The notes beneath the pieces are model-generated. The model had not been told where the DNA came from, did not search any database, and saw only the letters and a list, made by a program, of their open reading frames with translations. A stretch of DNA of 10,533 nt, taken from assembly GCA_902490145.1 (NCBI GenBank), contig CABUCT010000032.1, forward strand, positions 1 to 10,533, written 5' to 3'. The DNA comes from an uncultured Oscillospiraceae bacterium (GTDB taxonomy: Bacteria; Bacillota; Clostridia; Oscillospirales; Acutalibacteraceae). Positions 1-7,369 of the stretch are shown here, one piece after another. Made by a program: the position numbers and the translations under genes. Positions within the stretch are counted from its first letter, which is position 1. Every line of letters begins with the position of its first letter.

Positions 1-137
1 GTATGAACTACTCAACCTTTATGAACGGTCTTAAAAAAGCCGGCATTGACCTTAACCGTAAGATGCTGGCTGAAATCGCCGTTTCCGATATGAATACATT
101 CGCAGCTCTCGTTGAAAAGTCCCGTGCCGCTCTTTAA
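1..137 (+). CDS. rplT: Large-subunit ribosomal protein L20, C-terminal part (5' end cut by the window)
   Basis: L20 is an early-assembling 23S rRNA-binding protein of the large ribosomal subunit. In several bacteria it also represses its own infC-rpmI-rplT operon through its C-terminal domain. Only the last 44 codons, read in frame from position 3, are present, with the TAA stop at 135-137. The residues match the conserved L20 tail: NYSTFMNGLKKAGIDLNRK, then LAEIAV, then FAALVEKSRAAL. The E. coli protein has the closely similar YSRFINGLKKA, LADIAV and FTALVEKAKAAL. An intrinsic terminator 8 bases after the stop suggests this is the last gene of its operon. The first residue visible here is internal, not a start. 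Identification is secure; the upstream partners infC and rpmI are expected but not visible. Confidence 0.95.
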   Translation, partial: MNYSTFMNGLKKAGIDLNRKMLAEIAVSDMNTFAALVEKSRAAL

Positions 138-145
138 AACACTTT

Positions 146-187
146 AACGCCCGATGTTTTATGCTTCGGGCGTTTGCCTTTTATTTA
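146..187 (+). terminator. Intrinsic terminator of the rplT operon
   Basis: A perfect 9-bp stem is formed by AACGCCCGA (146-154) and TCGGGCGTT (166-174), with an 11-base loop. It is followed by a T-rich but interrupted tract (TGCCTTTTATTTATT, 175-189). The stem is GC-rich and lies 8 bases after the rplT stop, as expected for Rho-independent termination. The uneven T-tract may allow partial read-through into the methyltransferase gene, whose start is at 190. Confidence 0.85.
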
Positions 188-189
188 TT

Positions 190-969
190 ATGATTATTAC
201 TTCAAAAGACAATACTAAAATTAAATATGCAGCAAAGCTTATGAAATCAGCTTCCTTCAGAAATGAAGAAGGTATTTTTGTGCTTGAAGGACTGCGTCTT
301 TGTATGGATGCCGTTTTAAACAGGGCACAAATTACGACAGCTTTCTATACTCAAAAATTTGCGGATAAATTTCCTGACGACGCAGAAAAAGTAATTCGTA
401 CAGCATCTGAAAACTTCTGTGTTTCCGACACTGTTTTTCAAAAATTGTCCGATACCATGTCTCCTCAGGGAATTATATGTCTTTGCAAAATTCCAAAATC
501 ATCTCTAAAACCTCAAAAAGGTAAGAAATATATTATTCTTGAAAACATCTCCGACCCGTCAAACACCGGTGCAATAGCACGCACAGCCGAGGCTCTCGGT
601 CTTGATGGAATGTTTGTTTCGGGCGGATGCGATATATACAGTCCAAAGGCCTTAAGAGCTTCTATGGGTGCTCTCGTTCGATTCCCGTCGGCATCGTGCA
701 GCAATATTTCAAATTTAATTGCTGATTTTAAAAGTCAGTCTATTCCCTGCTTTGCCGCTGTTGTGTCAAATCCCGACTGTACTGTTTCTCAGGTCGAATA
801 CACAAACGGTGCTGCCGTGATCATCGGAAATGAGGCTAACGGTGTAACCGATTCGACAAAGGCTCTTTGCGACAAATGCATTACTATTCCGATGAAAGGC
901 AGAGCTGAATCTCTCAACGCCGCTGCAGCTGCTGCAATTCTGATTTATGAAACGACCTCCTTCGATTAA
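190..969 (+). CDS. SpoU/TrmH-family RNA 2'-O-ribose methyltransferase (RlmB/YsgA-like)
   Basis: A 259-residue SAM-dependent methyltransferase of the SPOUT class that probably adds a 2'-O-methyl group to rRNA or tRNA; the exact target nucleotide cannot be read from sequence. An N-terminal substrate-binding region (about 1-100) precedes the knotted catalytic domain. All three SpoU motifs are present: motif 1, N119-x-x-D-P-S-N-x-G with the conserved R131; motif 2, IIGNEANG at 211-218; motif 3, IPMKGRAESLN at 233-243. The start at ATG 190 gives the usual MIITSKDN-type beginning of YsgA-like proteins. A longer frame from ATG 154 begins inside the terminator hairpin and adds a hydrophobic stretch unlike the family, so it was not used. 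No Shine-Dalgarno sequence precedes ATG 190. An rplT neighbour is common for this subfamily in Bacillota, often with pheST nearby, but pheST is absent here. RlmB and TrmH are alternative labels; family assignment is firm, specificity is not. Confidence 0.9.
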   Translation: MIITSKDNTKIKYAAKLMKSASFRNEEGIFVLEGLRLCMDAVLNRAQITTAFYTQKFADKFPDDAEKVIRTASENFCVSDTVFQKLSDTMSPQGIICLCKIPKSSLKPQKGKKYIILENISDPSNTGAIARTAEALGLDGMFVSGGCDIYSPKALRASMGALVRFPSASCSNISNLIADFKSQSIPCFAAVVSNPDCTVSQVEYTNGAAVIIGNEANGVTDSTKALCDKCITIPMKGRAESLNAAAAAAILIYETTSFD

Positions 970-1005
970 TATACTGATAATTTAATTTTATTTTTTCAAT
1001 TTAAA

Positions 1006-1034
1006 AACTGTATGTCTTATTTATACCGTATACT
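1006..1034 (+). promoter_or_regulatory. Possible sigma-A promoter for dprA
   Basis: The AT-rich 93-base gap between the methyltransferase and dprA contains a good -10 element, TATACT (1029-1034). At the ideal 17-base distance upstream the -35 box would be AACTGT (1006-1011), a poor match to TTGACA. No convincing terminator hairpin separates the two genes, so dprA could also be read from upstream. A clear ribosome-binding site, GAAGGGA (1051-1057), lies 5 bases before the dprA ATG. Confidence 0.35.
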
Positions 1035-1062
1035 ATAGAAAAATTATCACGAAGGGATAGAA

Positions 1063-2169
1063 ATGGACAAGCGTATTTTATTTATAACACTTCAGAATAT
1101 TCTTGGATTTTCCTCCGGAAAACTTAAGTCGATGCTAAAAGAATTTAAAACGGCTGAAAATATATTTTCCCAGTCGCAAAAACGTTTAAAGTCCTGTGGA
1201 TTTTTTACGGAAAATCAAATTTCAAAAATTCTTAATCCGGATTTTAAAAACTCCGAAAGAATTTTGAACGATTGCATAAATCTTGGCATAAACGTGCTTT
1301 GTTTCGGCGACAAGAACTATCCCTTAAGACTCGCTGAAATTCATGATCCTCCTGCGGTTTTATATGTACTAGGAGATCTGCCGGACATTGATAATGAAGT
1401 CGTTATAGCAATGGTCGGAACAAGAAAATTCACAAAATACGGCAAGGAGTCCGCTTTAAAAATAGCTTATAATGTTGCACTCGCCGGCGGAATAATTGTC
1501 AGCGGTGGAGCAATCGGTATTGATTCATTTTGTCATCGTGCTGCAATTGCAGCGGGTCGGAAAACCGTGGCTGTTCTGGGCTGCGGAATATATGCATATT
1601 ATCTAAAACAAAACTCTGATCTCAGACGGGAGATTGTCTCAAACGGTGCGTTGATAAGCGAATATCCACCCTATACTCCTGTCCAAAAGTTTTACTTTCC
1701 GGAAAGAAATCGTATAATATCAGGGTTATCTCTTGGCACTGCGGTTATTGAAGCCGGAGAGAAAAGCGGATCACTTATCACTGCATCATGTGCATCCGAA
1801 CAGGGACGCGATGTATTTGTGCTTCCCGCAAATATTAATGAGCCCTCTTTTAAAGGTTCAAACAATCTTCTGAAGAACGGTGCAAAACCGATTTTTTCTG
1901 CAATGGATATTTTGGAAGAATATAATATGCGTTTTTCAGGCAAAATTGATATTGAAAAAATTCCGTCAGAGACTCAAATTGAACGCATTTTAAATAAAAT
2001 AGACTTAGACCCCTCGTTGAATAAAAAATCAATTGCAAAAAAATATATTAAAAGTGAAACGGAAAAATTAAATCAAAACTCCAGACTTCACGTCGAAAAG
2101 GCTGATTCATCCCAAAAATTTATACTGCCTGCGATTCAAAAGGACTTGTCAGATATAGGCAGGGTATAA
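1063..2169 (+). CDS. dprA: DNA-processing protein DprA/Smf, lacking its C-terminal winged helix because of a frameshift
   Basis: DprA binds incoming single-stranded DNA and loads RecA during natural transformation; it is also kept by many bacteria not known to be competent. This frame encodes 368 residues. An N-terminal helical (SAM/HhH-like) region is followed by the Rossmann-like DprA domain. Recognisable motifs are VGTRKFTKYG, SGGAIGIDSFCHRAA, ISEYPPYTP, FPERNRIISGLS, SGSLITA and the late GSNNLLKNGA. After about residue 300 comes a lysine-rich linker, then the frame stops at tandem TAA TAG (2167-2172). The missing winged-helix domain follows immediately in the +1 frame. Removing one base, most simply from GGG at 2162-2164, would give a continuous protein of 416 residues. 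The start is supported by the Shine-Dalgarno GAAGGGA at 1051-1057. The Rossmann core that binds DNA and RecA is intact, so the truncated product may still work. The dprA-topA-trmFO order is typical of Bacillota. Confidence 0.9.
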   Translation: MDKRILFITLQNILGFSSGKLKSMLKEFKTAENIFSQSQKRLKSCGFFTENQISKILNPDFKNSERILNDCINLGINVLCFGDKNYPLRLAEIHDPPAVLYVLGDLPDIDNEVVIAMVGTRKFTKYGKESALKIAYNVALAGGIIVSGGAIGIDSFCHRAAIAAGRKTVAVLGCGIYAYYLKQNSDLRREIVSNGALISEYPPYTPVQKFYFPERNRIISGLSLGTAVIEAGEKSGSLITASCASEQGRDVFVLPANINEPSFKGSNNLLKNGAKPIFSAMDILEEYNMRFSGKIDIEKIPSETQIERILNKIDLDPSLNKKSIAKKYIKSETEKLNQNSRLHVEKADSSQKFILPAIQKDLSDIGRV

Positions 2170-2314
2170 TAGCTTCAAAAATCAAGAAATGCTGACCGAT
2201 GATCTGATAAATATTTCCGGTCTTTCGGCAAAAGATACCATGTGTGCCTTGACCGAAATGGAAATTAAGGGTATTATAGAACCCCTTCCCGGCAGCAGAT
2301 TCAGAATAAAATAG
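2159..2314 (+). pseudogene. dprA: Displaced C-terminal winged-helix segment of dprA (+1 frame)
   Basis: This frame is open from 2159, just after a TAG at 2156-2158, to the TAG at 2312-2314. It reads MLTDDLINISGLSAKD, then ALTEMEIKGIIEPLPGSRFR. This is the classic end of DprA, where a winged helix finishes with a pattern like 'aLleLEleGlv..lpGgry'. It starts in the same few bases where the main dprA frame stops, so the two pieces are parts of one ancestral gene. The only internal ATG (2189) has no good ribosome-binding site, so independent translation is unlikely. Whether the break is a real mutation, a recoding site or a consensus error cannot be decided from this sequence alone. Confidence 0.8.
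2249..2277 (+). promoter_or_regulatory. Strong sigma-A promoter candidate for topA, inside the 3' end of dprA
   Basis: TTGACC (2249-2254) and TATTAT (2272-2277) are separated by exactly 17 bases. Each hexamer differs from consensus (TTGACA, TATAAT) at one position. Transcription would start near 2284 and give a leader of about 60 bases before the topA ATG at 2345. A dedicated, supercoiling-responsive topA promoter is known in other bacteria; that this one behaves so is inference. It could let topA and the genes after it be expressed independently of dprA. Confidence 0.55.
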
Positions 2315-2344
2315 ATTGTAACCCGAAAGGATGTTTTTTATAAA

Positions 2345-4459
2345 ATGTCAAACTTGGTTATTGTTGAGTCTCCTACAAAGGCTAAAAGTATAAAAAAATA
2401 TCTGGGTGGAGATTATGAAATAATGGCCTCTGTCGGTCACATCCGAGATCTCCCCAAGAAAACTATGTCAGTAAGTATGGACGGAAAATTCACTCCGAAA
2501 TACGAGCCTGTCGCCGGCAAAGAAGAACTGATTAAATCACTTCAGGATGCCGCCGCAAAAAGCGATCACGTATATCTCGCAACCGACCCTGACCGTGAAG
2601 GAGAGGCAATAGCATGGCATCTCGCCGAGCTGCTTGCTCTTAATGAAAATGAACCGATTCGCGTAACCTTTAATGAGATAACAAAATCGGGGGTTCAAAG
2701 CGGAATGTCTGCACCAAGGAGCATTGACATGAACCTTGTTGATGCTCAGCAGGCTCGTCGTATTCTTGACCGAATAGTTGGTTATAAATTAAGTCCTTTT
2801 CTTTGGAAAAAGGTTCGCAGGGGTCTTTCGGCAGGCCGTGTTCAAAGTGTTGTAGTGCGTCTTATCGTTGACCGTGAAGAAGAAATTCGCAAATTTGTTC
2901 CCGAGGAATACTGGACCATCGATGCGAAACTCAGTCAAAAATCTAATTCAAAAATGTTTCAGGCAAAGCTGTTCAGCACGCTTGACGGAGAGAAAATTGC
3001 TATTTCAAACAGCGAACAGGCTGAAAAACTTAAAACGCTTCTTCAAAATTCCGAATATAAGGTGCTTAAAATAAAAAAGGGCACCCGCAACTGTCAGCCT
3101 GCTCCCCCGTTTATAACTTCCGCTCTTCAGCAGGACGCATCCAGAAAATTCGGTATGACCGGTGAACGCACAATGCGTGCCGCTCAACAGCTTTATGAAG
3201 GAATTGACATCCCGGGTATGGGAACAACCGGTCTTATAACTTATATGAGAACTGACTCGGTTCGTATTTCTGATGAAGCCCGTGCCGCAGGCGTCGCTTA
3301 TATAGAAGAAAATTTCGGAAAAAATTATCTGCCCTCAAAGCCACGCCATTTCAAAACAAAATCAAATGCTCAAGACGGTCATGAGGCTATCCGTCCCACC
3401 GTTATAAGTCTCCATCCTTCTCAGGCAAAGGATTCTCTTACACTCGATCAATATAAAATATACAAGCTTATTTGGGAACGTTTTATGGCAAGCCTTATGG
3501 CTCCGTGTGTGCAAAACACTCAGTCAATTGATATTTCCGCAGATAATTATATTTTCCGTGCAAGCGGTTATACCATAAAATTTGACGGATTTACTGCTGT
3601 TTACGATAATTCAAAGGATGACGACGAAGGTGAATCGGTTATTCCTCCGATGTCTGAGGGCGATATTCTTAAACTCCGTTCGCTTGAAGGCAATCAACAC
3701 TTTACTCAGGCTCCGCCAAGATACACAGATGCTTCTCTTATTGAAGTCATGGAAAAAACCGGCATTGGTCGTCCGAGTACCTTTGCTCCCACCATTGCAA
3801 CGGTTATTAAAAGAGAATACGTTGAGCGTGAAAAACGCTCCCTGAAACCTACCGTTCTCGGTGAAGTGACCACCGGTCTTATGCGTGAGCTATTTAAAGA
3901 TATCGTGGATTCAAAATTCACCGCTAATATGGAAAAAGATCTTGATATGGTTGCGGCCGGTGAGCTTGACTATGTAACTACACTTGAAAAATTCTTTGGG
4001 CCGTTTGAAAAAACTCTTGAAACTGCCGAGGAAAAAATGCAGGGTAAGCATGCAAAAATTCCGGATGAAGAAACCGACGAGATCTGCCCTAACTGTGGCA
4101 AAAAAATGGTTATCAAAAGCGGCCGTTTCGGAAAATTTATCGCATGCTCCGGATATCCTGAGTGCAAAACCACGAAGCCTATCGTTACAGTTGCAAAAGG
4201 CGAATGCCCAAAATGCGGTAAACATATCCTTGAAAGGAAATCCAAAAAAGGATATAAATATTACGGCTGTGAAGATATGAAAGAATGCAAATTTATGACT
4301 TGGGATATTCCGACCGACGAAAAATGCCCAGACTGCGGAAAAACCTTATTTAAACGCCGCGGCGGACTCATTGTTTGCAACAATGAAGGCTGTGGATTTG
4401 AAAAAAAAGCTGAAAAGAAATCACGCAAAAAATCAAAGGCAGAACCAGAAAATGAATAA
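2345..4459 (+). CDS. topA: DNA topoisomerase I (type IA)
   Basis: TopA relaxes negatively supercoiled DNA by cutting one strand through a 5'-phosphotyrosine link, passing the other strand and resealing. The 704 residues begin with a Toprim domain (about 1-115) carrying catalytic E8 in VIVESPTKAKS and the metal-binding DPDREGE at 81-87. The type IA core follows, with active-site Y300 in GLITYMRTDS. Three tetracysteine zinc fingers close the protein: C581/C584/C601/C607, C621/C624/C642/C648 and C661/C664/C678/C683. The tail is lysine-rich. Length fits the Bacillota enzyme (about 690 residues). The start is the family-typical MSNLVIVESP; an AAAGGA at 2326-2331 could serve as ribosome-binding site, though its 13-base spacing is long. 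The last 8 bases overlap trmFO. All catalytic and zinc residues expected are present. Confidence 0.98.
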   Translation: MSNLVIVESPTKAKSIKKYLGGDYEIMASVGHIRDLPKKTMSVSMDGKFTPKYEPVAGKEELIKSLQDAAAKSDHVYLATDPDREGEAIAWHLAELLALNENEPIRVTFNEITKSGVQSGMSAPRSIDMNLVDAQQARRILDRIVGYKLSPFLWKKVRRGLSAGRVQSVVVRLIVDREEEIRKFVPEEYWTIDAKLSQKSNSKMFQAKLFSTLDGEKIAISNSEQAEKLKTLLQNSEYKVLKIKKGTRNCQPAPPFITSALQQDASRKFGMTGERTMRAAQQLYEGIDIPGMGTTGLITYMRTDSVRISDEARAAGVAYIEENFGKNYLPSKPRHFKTKSNAQDGHEAIRPTVISLHPSQAKDSLTLDQYKIYKLIWERFMASLMAPCVQNTQSIDISADNYIFRASGYTIKFDGFTAVYDNSKDDDEGESVIPPMSEGDILKLRSLEGNQHFTQAPPRYTDASLIEVMEKTGIGRPSTFAPTIATVIKREYVEREKRSLKPTVLGEVTTGLMRELFKDIVDSKFTANMEKDLDMVAAGELDYVTTLEKFFGPFEKTLETAEEKMQGKHAKIPDEETDEICPNCGKKMVIKSGRFGKFIACSGYPECKTTKPIVTVAKGECPKCGKHILERKSKKGYKYYGCEDMKECKFMTWDIPTDEKCPDCGKTLFKRRGGLIVCNNEGCGFEKKAEKKSRKKSKAEPENE

Positions 4460-5765
4460 TTCCGCAACAGTTATCGGGGCGGGGCTTGCAGGATGTGAAG
4501 CATCACTGGCTCTTGCAAATCGTGGGATTCATGTTACGTTAATCGAAATGAAACCCAAAAAATATTCACCTGCCCATAAAAATCAAAATTTTGCCGAGCT
4601 TGTATGTTCAAACTCTCTTAAAGCCAAAAGAATTTCCTCAGCAGGAGGACTTCTTAAAGCCGAAATGCTTGAATTTTCATCAATTTGTGTTAACACCGCA
4701 CTTTCCTGTGCCGTTCCGGCGGGTGGTGCTTTGGCGGTTAACCGTGATGAATTTTCGGCAAAAATCACAGACATAATAAAATCCCATCCTAATATAAAAG
4801 TGGTATGCAAAGAAGCTCTGGAAATTCCGGAGGGTCCGTGTATAATTGCAACGGGACCTTTGACTTCCGATTCATTCGCTAAAGAGATTGCTGAGAAGCT
4901 TGGATTCGACTATTTAAGCTTTTTTGACGCTGCAGCTCCAATTATCACTCGTGACAGTATAGACATGGAAAGTGCCTTTGCAGCATCGAGATATGACAGA
5001 GGCGGCGAAGACGACTATATAAACTGTCCGATGAACAAAGAAGAATACGAAGCATTTTATGAAGCACTTATAAATGCCGAATCGGCAGAACTTCATTCAT
5101 TTGACAAATCACCGACTGTTTATGAGGGGTGCATGCCTATTGAAATAATGGCAAAACGAGGACCTGATACCATAAGATACGGTCCGCTTAAACCCGTCGG
5201 GCTTCGCGATCCGAAAACCGGACATCGTCCATGGGCTGCCGTTCAGCTTCGCCGTGAGAATGTTGAAGGTTCAATGTTCAATTTGGTCGGATTTCAAACC
5301 AACCTTAAATTTTCCGAACAAAAACGGGTGTTTTCAATGATACCCGCTCTTAAAAATGCTGAGTTTGTGCGTTATGGTGTTATGCACCGCAACACATTTA
5401 TAAATTCTCCAAAGTTACTCGACGCATCATTTGCTTTAAAAAGTGATAAAAGAATATTCTTTGCCGGACAAATAACCGGAGTCGAAGGATATATGGAATC
5501 GGCAGCATCTGGAATTATGGCAGGAATCAACTGTGCAAGGTTTATTAAATCTAAAGATCCGATTGTCCTTCCGATAAACACCATGATCGGTGCATTGTCT
5601 AGCTACATAAGCGATGAAAGCATCACCGACTTTCAACCTATGGGGGCAAGCTTCGGTCTGCTTCCTCCTCTTGACACTCATATCAGAGATAAAAAGGAAC
5701 GTTACACAGCTCTTGCAAAGCGTTCCCTTTCAGAAATCCAAAAGATAAAAGAAATGATAGAATGA
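4452..5765 (+). CDS. trmFO: Methylenetetrahydrofolate-tRNA (uracil-5-)-methyltransferase, FAD-dependent
   Basis: TrmFO (formerly Gid) makes 5-methyluridine at position 54 in the T-loop of tRNA, using 5,10-methylenetetrahydrofolate as carbon donor and reduced FAD. The 437-residue protein starts with a dinucleotide-binding Rossmann motif, VIGAGLAGCEA at 7-17, ending strand 2 in E32. Two cysteines match those known to be essential in Bacillus TrmFO: C52 in ELVCSNSLK and C227 in YEGCMPIE. The late FAD-binding segment GQITGVEGYMESAASG is also present. ATG 4452 was chosen because the Rossmann fold begins at once; the frame is open further upstream, but that part only reads through topA's zinc-finger coding in another frame. 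The gene overlaps topA by 8 bases and the next gene by ATGA, indicating cotranscription and probable translational coupling. topA-trmFO is a conserved pair in Bacillota. Confidence 0.97.
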   Translation: MNNSATVIGAGLAGCEASLALANRGIHVTLIEMKPKKYSPAHKNQNFAELVCSNSLKAKRISSAGGLLKAEMLEFSSICVNTALSCAVPAGGALAVNRDEFSAKITDIIKSHPNIKVVCKEALEIPEGPCIIATGPLTSDSFAKEIAEKLGFDYLSFFDAAAPIITRDSIDMESAFAASRYDRGGEDDYINCPMNKEEYEAFYEALINAESAELHSFDKSPTVYEGCMPIEIMAKRGPDTIRYGPLKPVGLRDPKTGHRPWAAVQLRRENVEGSMFNLVGFQTNLKFSEQKRVFSMIPALKNAEFVRYGVMHRNTFINSPKLLDASFALKSDKRIFFAGQITGVEGYMESAASGIMAGINCARFIKSKDPIVLPINTMIGALSSYISDESITDFQPMGASFGLLPPLDTHIRDKKERYTALAKRSLSEIQKIKEMIE

Positions 5766-6772
5766 AAACAAAAATTTTAAAATCTCAGGACGGTATACAA
5801 GAAGCTGCTCAACTTTTAAAATCCGGACAAGTTGTCGGAATCCCAACCGAAACGGTATATGGTCTCGGAGCAAATGCACTGGATAAATCCGCTGTGCTCA
5901 AAATTTTTGCTGCAAAAGGCAGGCCGGCCGATAATCCTCTTATCGTACATATCGCAGATCTTGACGAATTATCGGCACTTACAAACGAAATCCCTGAAAA
6001 AGCCAAAAAACTTGCAAATGCTTTTTGGCCCGGTCCTCTTACAATGATTTTCAAAAGCAACGGAGTTGTTCCCAAAGAGACTACCGGAGGACTTGACACG
6101 GTTGCAGTAAGATTTCCGGTTCACCCCACAGCAAACGAGATTATTAAAGCGTCCGGTCTTCCCATCGCCGCTCCGTCAGCCAATCTTTCGGGAAAACCAA
6201 GTCCAACTTGTGCAGATCATGTATTTAATGATATGAACGGAAAGATTCCGCTGATAATAGACGGCGGAGAATGTGATGTTGGTGTGGAATCCACAGTTAT
6301 CAGTATGGTCTGCGAGCCACCGCTTTTGCTTCGCCCCGGCGGGGTTACACGCGAACAAATTGAATCGGTTATCGGAAAAATAAATGTTGATCCGTCGGTT
6401 GGAGGAAATGTTCATGTCGAAAAAGCCTCTTCACCGGGCATGAAATACAAGCACTATTCACCAAACGCAAAGGTGATTTTGATACATTCCGAAAGTTCGG
6501 AATATATAAAATTCGTCAATTCTCAAAATGATGAAAGCCCGCTCGCACTTTGCTTTGATGAAGAAGCTCCTTTTATTTATATTCCGTTTATTTCACTTGG
6601 AAAACAAAAAAATTATGAATCACAGGCACATGAGTTGTTTTCGGCTCTCCGCCGTGCAGATGAAACAGGCTCAAAAACTGTTTATGCCCACTGCCCTTCA
6701 AAGGATGGTGTGGGGCTGGCAGTATTTAACCGTCTTGTTCGTGCAGCCGGATTTGACGAAAGGTGGCTTTAA
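5762..6772 (+). CDS. tsaC: L-threonylcarbamoyladenylate synthase, long Sua5/YwlC type
   Basis: This cytosolic enzyme condenses threonine, bicarbonate and ATP into threonylcarbamoyl-AMP. The TsaD complex then transfers the threonylcarbamoyl group to A37 of ANN-decoding tRNAs (t6A). The 336 residues hold a YrdC-like domain (about 10-200) with PTETVYGLG at 28-36, the nucleotide-binding KGRPADNPL at 52-60, APSANLSGKPSPT at 137-149, STV at 177-179 and LRPGG at 190-194. A linker with PGMKYKHYSP (225-234) leads into the C-terminal Sua5 domain. The linker and extra domain distinguish Sua5/YwlC from the short E. coli TsaC, so sua5 or ywlC are equally good names. The ATG shares bases with the trmFO stop (ATGA). 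It stands beside another tRNA-modification gene and two tRNA synthetase genes, which fits its role. Confidence 0.95.
   Translation: MKTKILKSQDGIQEAAQLLKSGQVVGIPTETVYGLGANALDKSAVLKIFAAKGRPADNPLIVHIADLDELSALTNEIPEKAKKLANAFWPGPLTMIFKSNGVVPKETTGGLDTVAVRFPVHPTANEIIKASGLPIAAPSANLSGKPSPTCADHVFNDMNGKIPLIIDGGECDVGVESTVISMVCEPPLLLRPGGVTREQIESVIGKINVDPSVGGNVHVEKASSPGMKYKHYSPNAKVILIHSESSEYIKFVNSQNDESPLALCFDEEAPFIYIPFISLGKQKNYESQAHELFSALRRADETGSKTVYAHCPSKDGVGLAVFNRLVRAAGFDERWL
6758..6766 (+). promoter_or_regulatory. Ribosome-binding site that fixes the coaE start
   Basis: GAAAGGTGG lies 7 bases before ATG 6774 and inside the last codons of tsaC. The frame is open much further upstream (to 6528), but that part overlaps tsaC and encodes nothing recognisable. 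This site plus the immediately following P-loop decides for ATG 6774. Confidence 0.75.
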
Positions 6773-6773
6773 T

Positions 6774-7367
6774 ATGCTGACTGTTGGTATTACGGGGCAA
6801 ACTGGTTCCGGAAAATCAACCTTTGTAAAGTTTCTCGGACTTAAAACTGTGGATTCGGATAAGGTTGCAAAAAATGTTACCAAAGACCCGAAGGTTATAA
6901 CCGATTTATGCAATGCTTTCGGAAATGATATTTTAAGATCCGATCAAACACTTGATCGTAAGCTTCTTGCTTTTAAAGCTTTTGCAAATTGCGAAACCGT
7001 AAAAAAGCTCAATTCCATAATGCATCCAACTATCATTAAACAAATTCAAAAGCTTCTTAAATTTCATGAATTGAGCGGTGAAAAAATTGTCTTGCTCGAT
7101 GCACCTCAGCTTTATGAAAGCGGTGCTGAAAAACTATGTCAAAAGGTAATTGCAGTTATCGCCTCTGAAAAACTCAGAAAAGAGAGAATTATCAAAAGGG
7201 ACGGTCTTTCAGATAAAGATGCAGACCAAAGACTTGCTATTCAAAAGCCTGATACCTTTTATATAGAAAGAGCCGATTATATAATAGTAAATGACGGTAA
7301 AACGGATAATTTAAAATTCCGTGCCGAACAAATAAAACTCGAACTTATAAAACTCTCGGAGGAATAA
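6774..7367 (+). CDS. coaE: Dephospho-CoA kinase
   Basis: CoaE phosphorylates the 3'-hydroxyl of the ribose in dephospho-CoA with ATP, the last step of coenzyme A synthesis. The 197 residues start with a P-loop, G-Q-T-G-S-G-K-S at 8-15, followed by the substrate-binding D-S-D at 27-29. A helical CoA-binding lid follows, with the family's MHP-T-I segment. LDAPQLYES (D109 to E115) corresponds to the usual 'DvPLLfE' motif, and the ERIIKRDGLSDKDADQRLAIQ region matches the lid and adenine-side pattern 'R..R....a..Ri..Q'. The P-loop has QT where many family members have GI, and LDAPQLYE also departs from the commonest form, so this is a somewhat divergent member. It begins 1 base after tsaC and ends 2 bases before hisS. 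CoaE has no direct link to tRNA, so its place here probably reflects shared housekeeping expression. Confidence 0.92.
   Translation: MLTVGITGQTGSGKSTFVKFLGLKTVDSDKVAKNVTKDPKVITDLCNAFGNDILRSDQTLDRKLLAFKAFANCETVKKLNSIMHPTIIKQIQKLLKFHELSGEKIVLLDAPQLYESGAEKLCQKVIAVIASEKLRKERIIKRDGLSDKDADQRLAIQKPDTFYIERADYIIVNDGKTDNLKFRAEQIKLELIKLSEE
7357..7363 (+). promoter_or_regulatory. hisS ribosome-binding site within the end of coaE
   Basis: CGGAGGA, with the core GGAGG at 7358-7362, lies 7 bases before ATG 7370. It is the best Shine-Dalgarno match in the window. It supports this start and suggests hisS is translated well although it has no leader of its own. Confidence 0.8.
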
Positions 7368-7369
7368 AT

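Noticed and set aside
154..189. N-terminal extension of the methyltransferase from ATG 154
   Set aside because: The ATG and following codons lie in the terminator stem and loop, there is no ribosome-binding site, and the extra residues do not resemble the family start.
970..1005. Terminator for the methyltransferase gene in the AT-rich gap
   Set aside because: There is a T-rich run (TTTTATTTTTT) but no stable GC-containing stem before it.
2161..2172. prfB-style programmed frameshift in dprA
   Set aside because: The P-site codon at the stop is GTA, whose tRNA cannot re-pair with TAT, and no Shine-Dalgarno-like stimulator sits at the needed distance; a single-base indel explains the data more simply.
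3984..4280. Plus-strand open frame inside topA in another frame
   Set aside because: It spans the catalytic-core end and zinc fingers of topA, which are clearly the coding frame.
4371..4451. Upstream extension of the trmFO frame to ATG 4371
   Set aside because: It only reads topA's third zinc-finger coding in another frame; the FAD-binding fold begins directly after ATG 4452.
5809..6099. Minus-strand open frame opposite tsaC
   Set aside because: Opposes the most conserved part of the YrdC domain; no ribosome-binding site or recognisable domain seen.
6528..6773. Upstream extension of the coaE frame into tsaC
   Set aside because: It overlaps the conserved Sua5 domain coding by about 245 bases and encodes nothing recognisable; a good ribosome-binding site and the P-loop fix the start at 6774.
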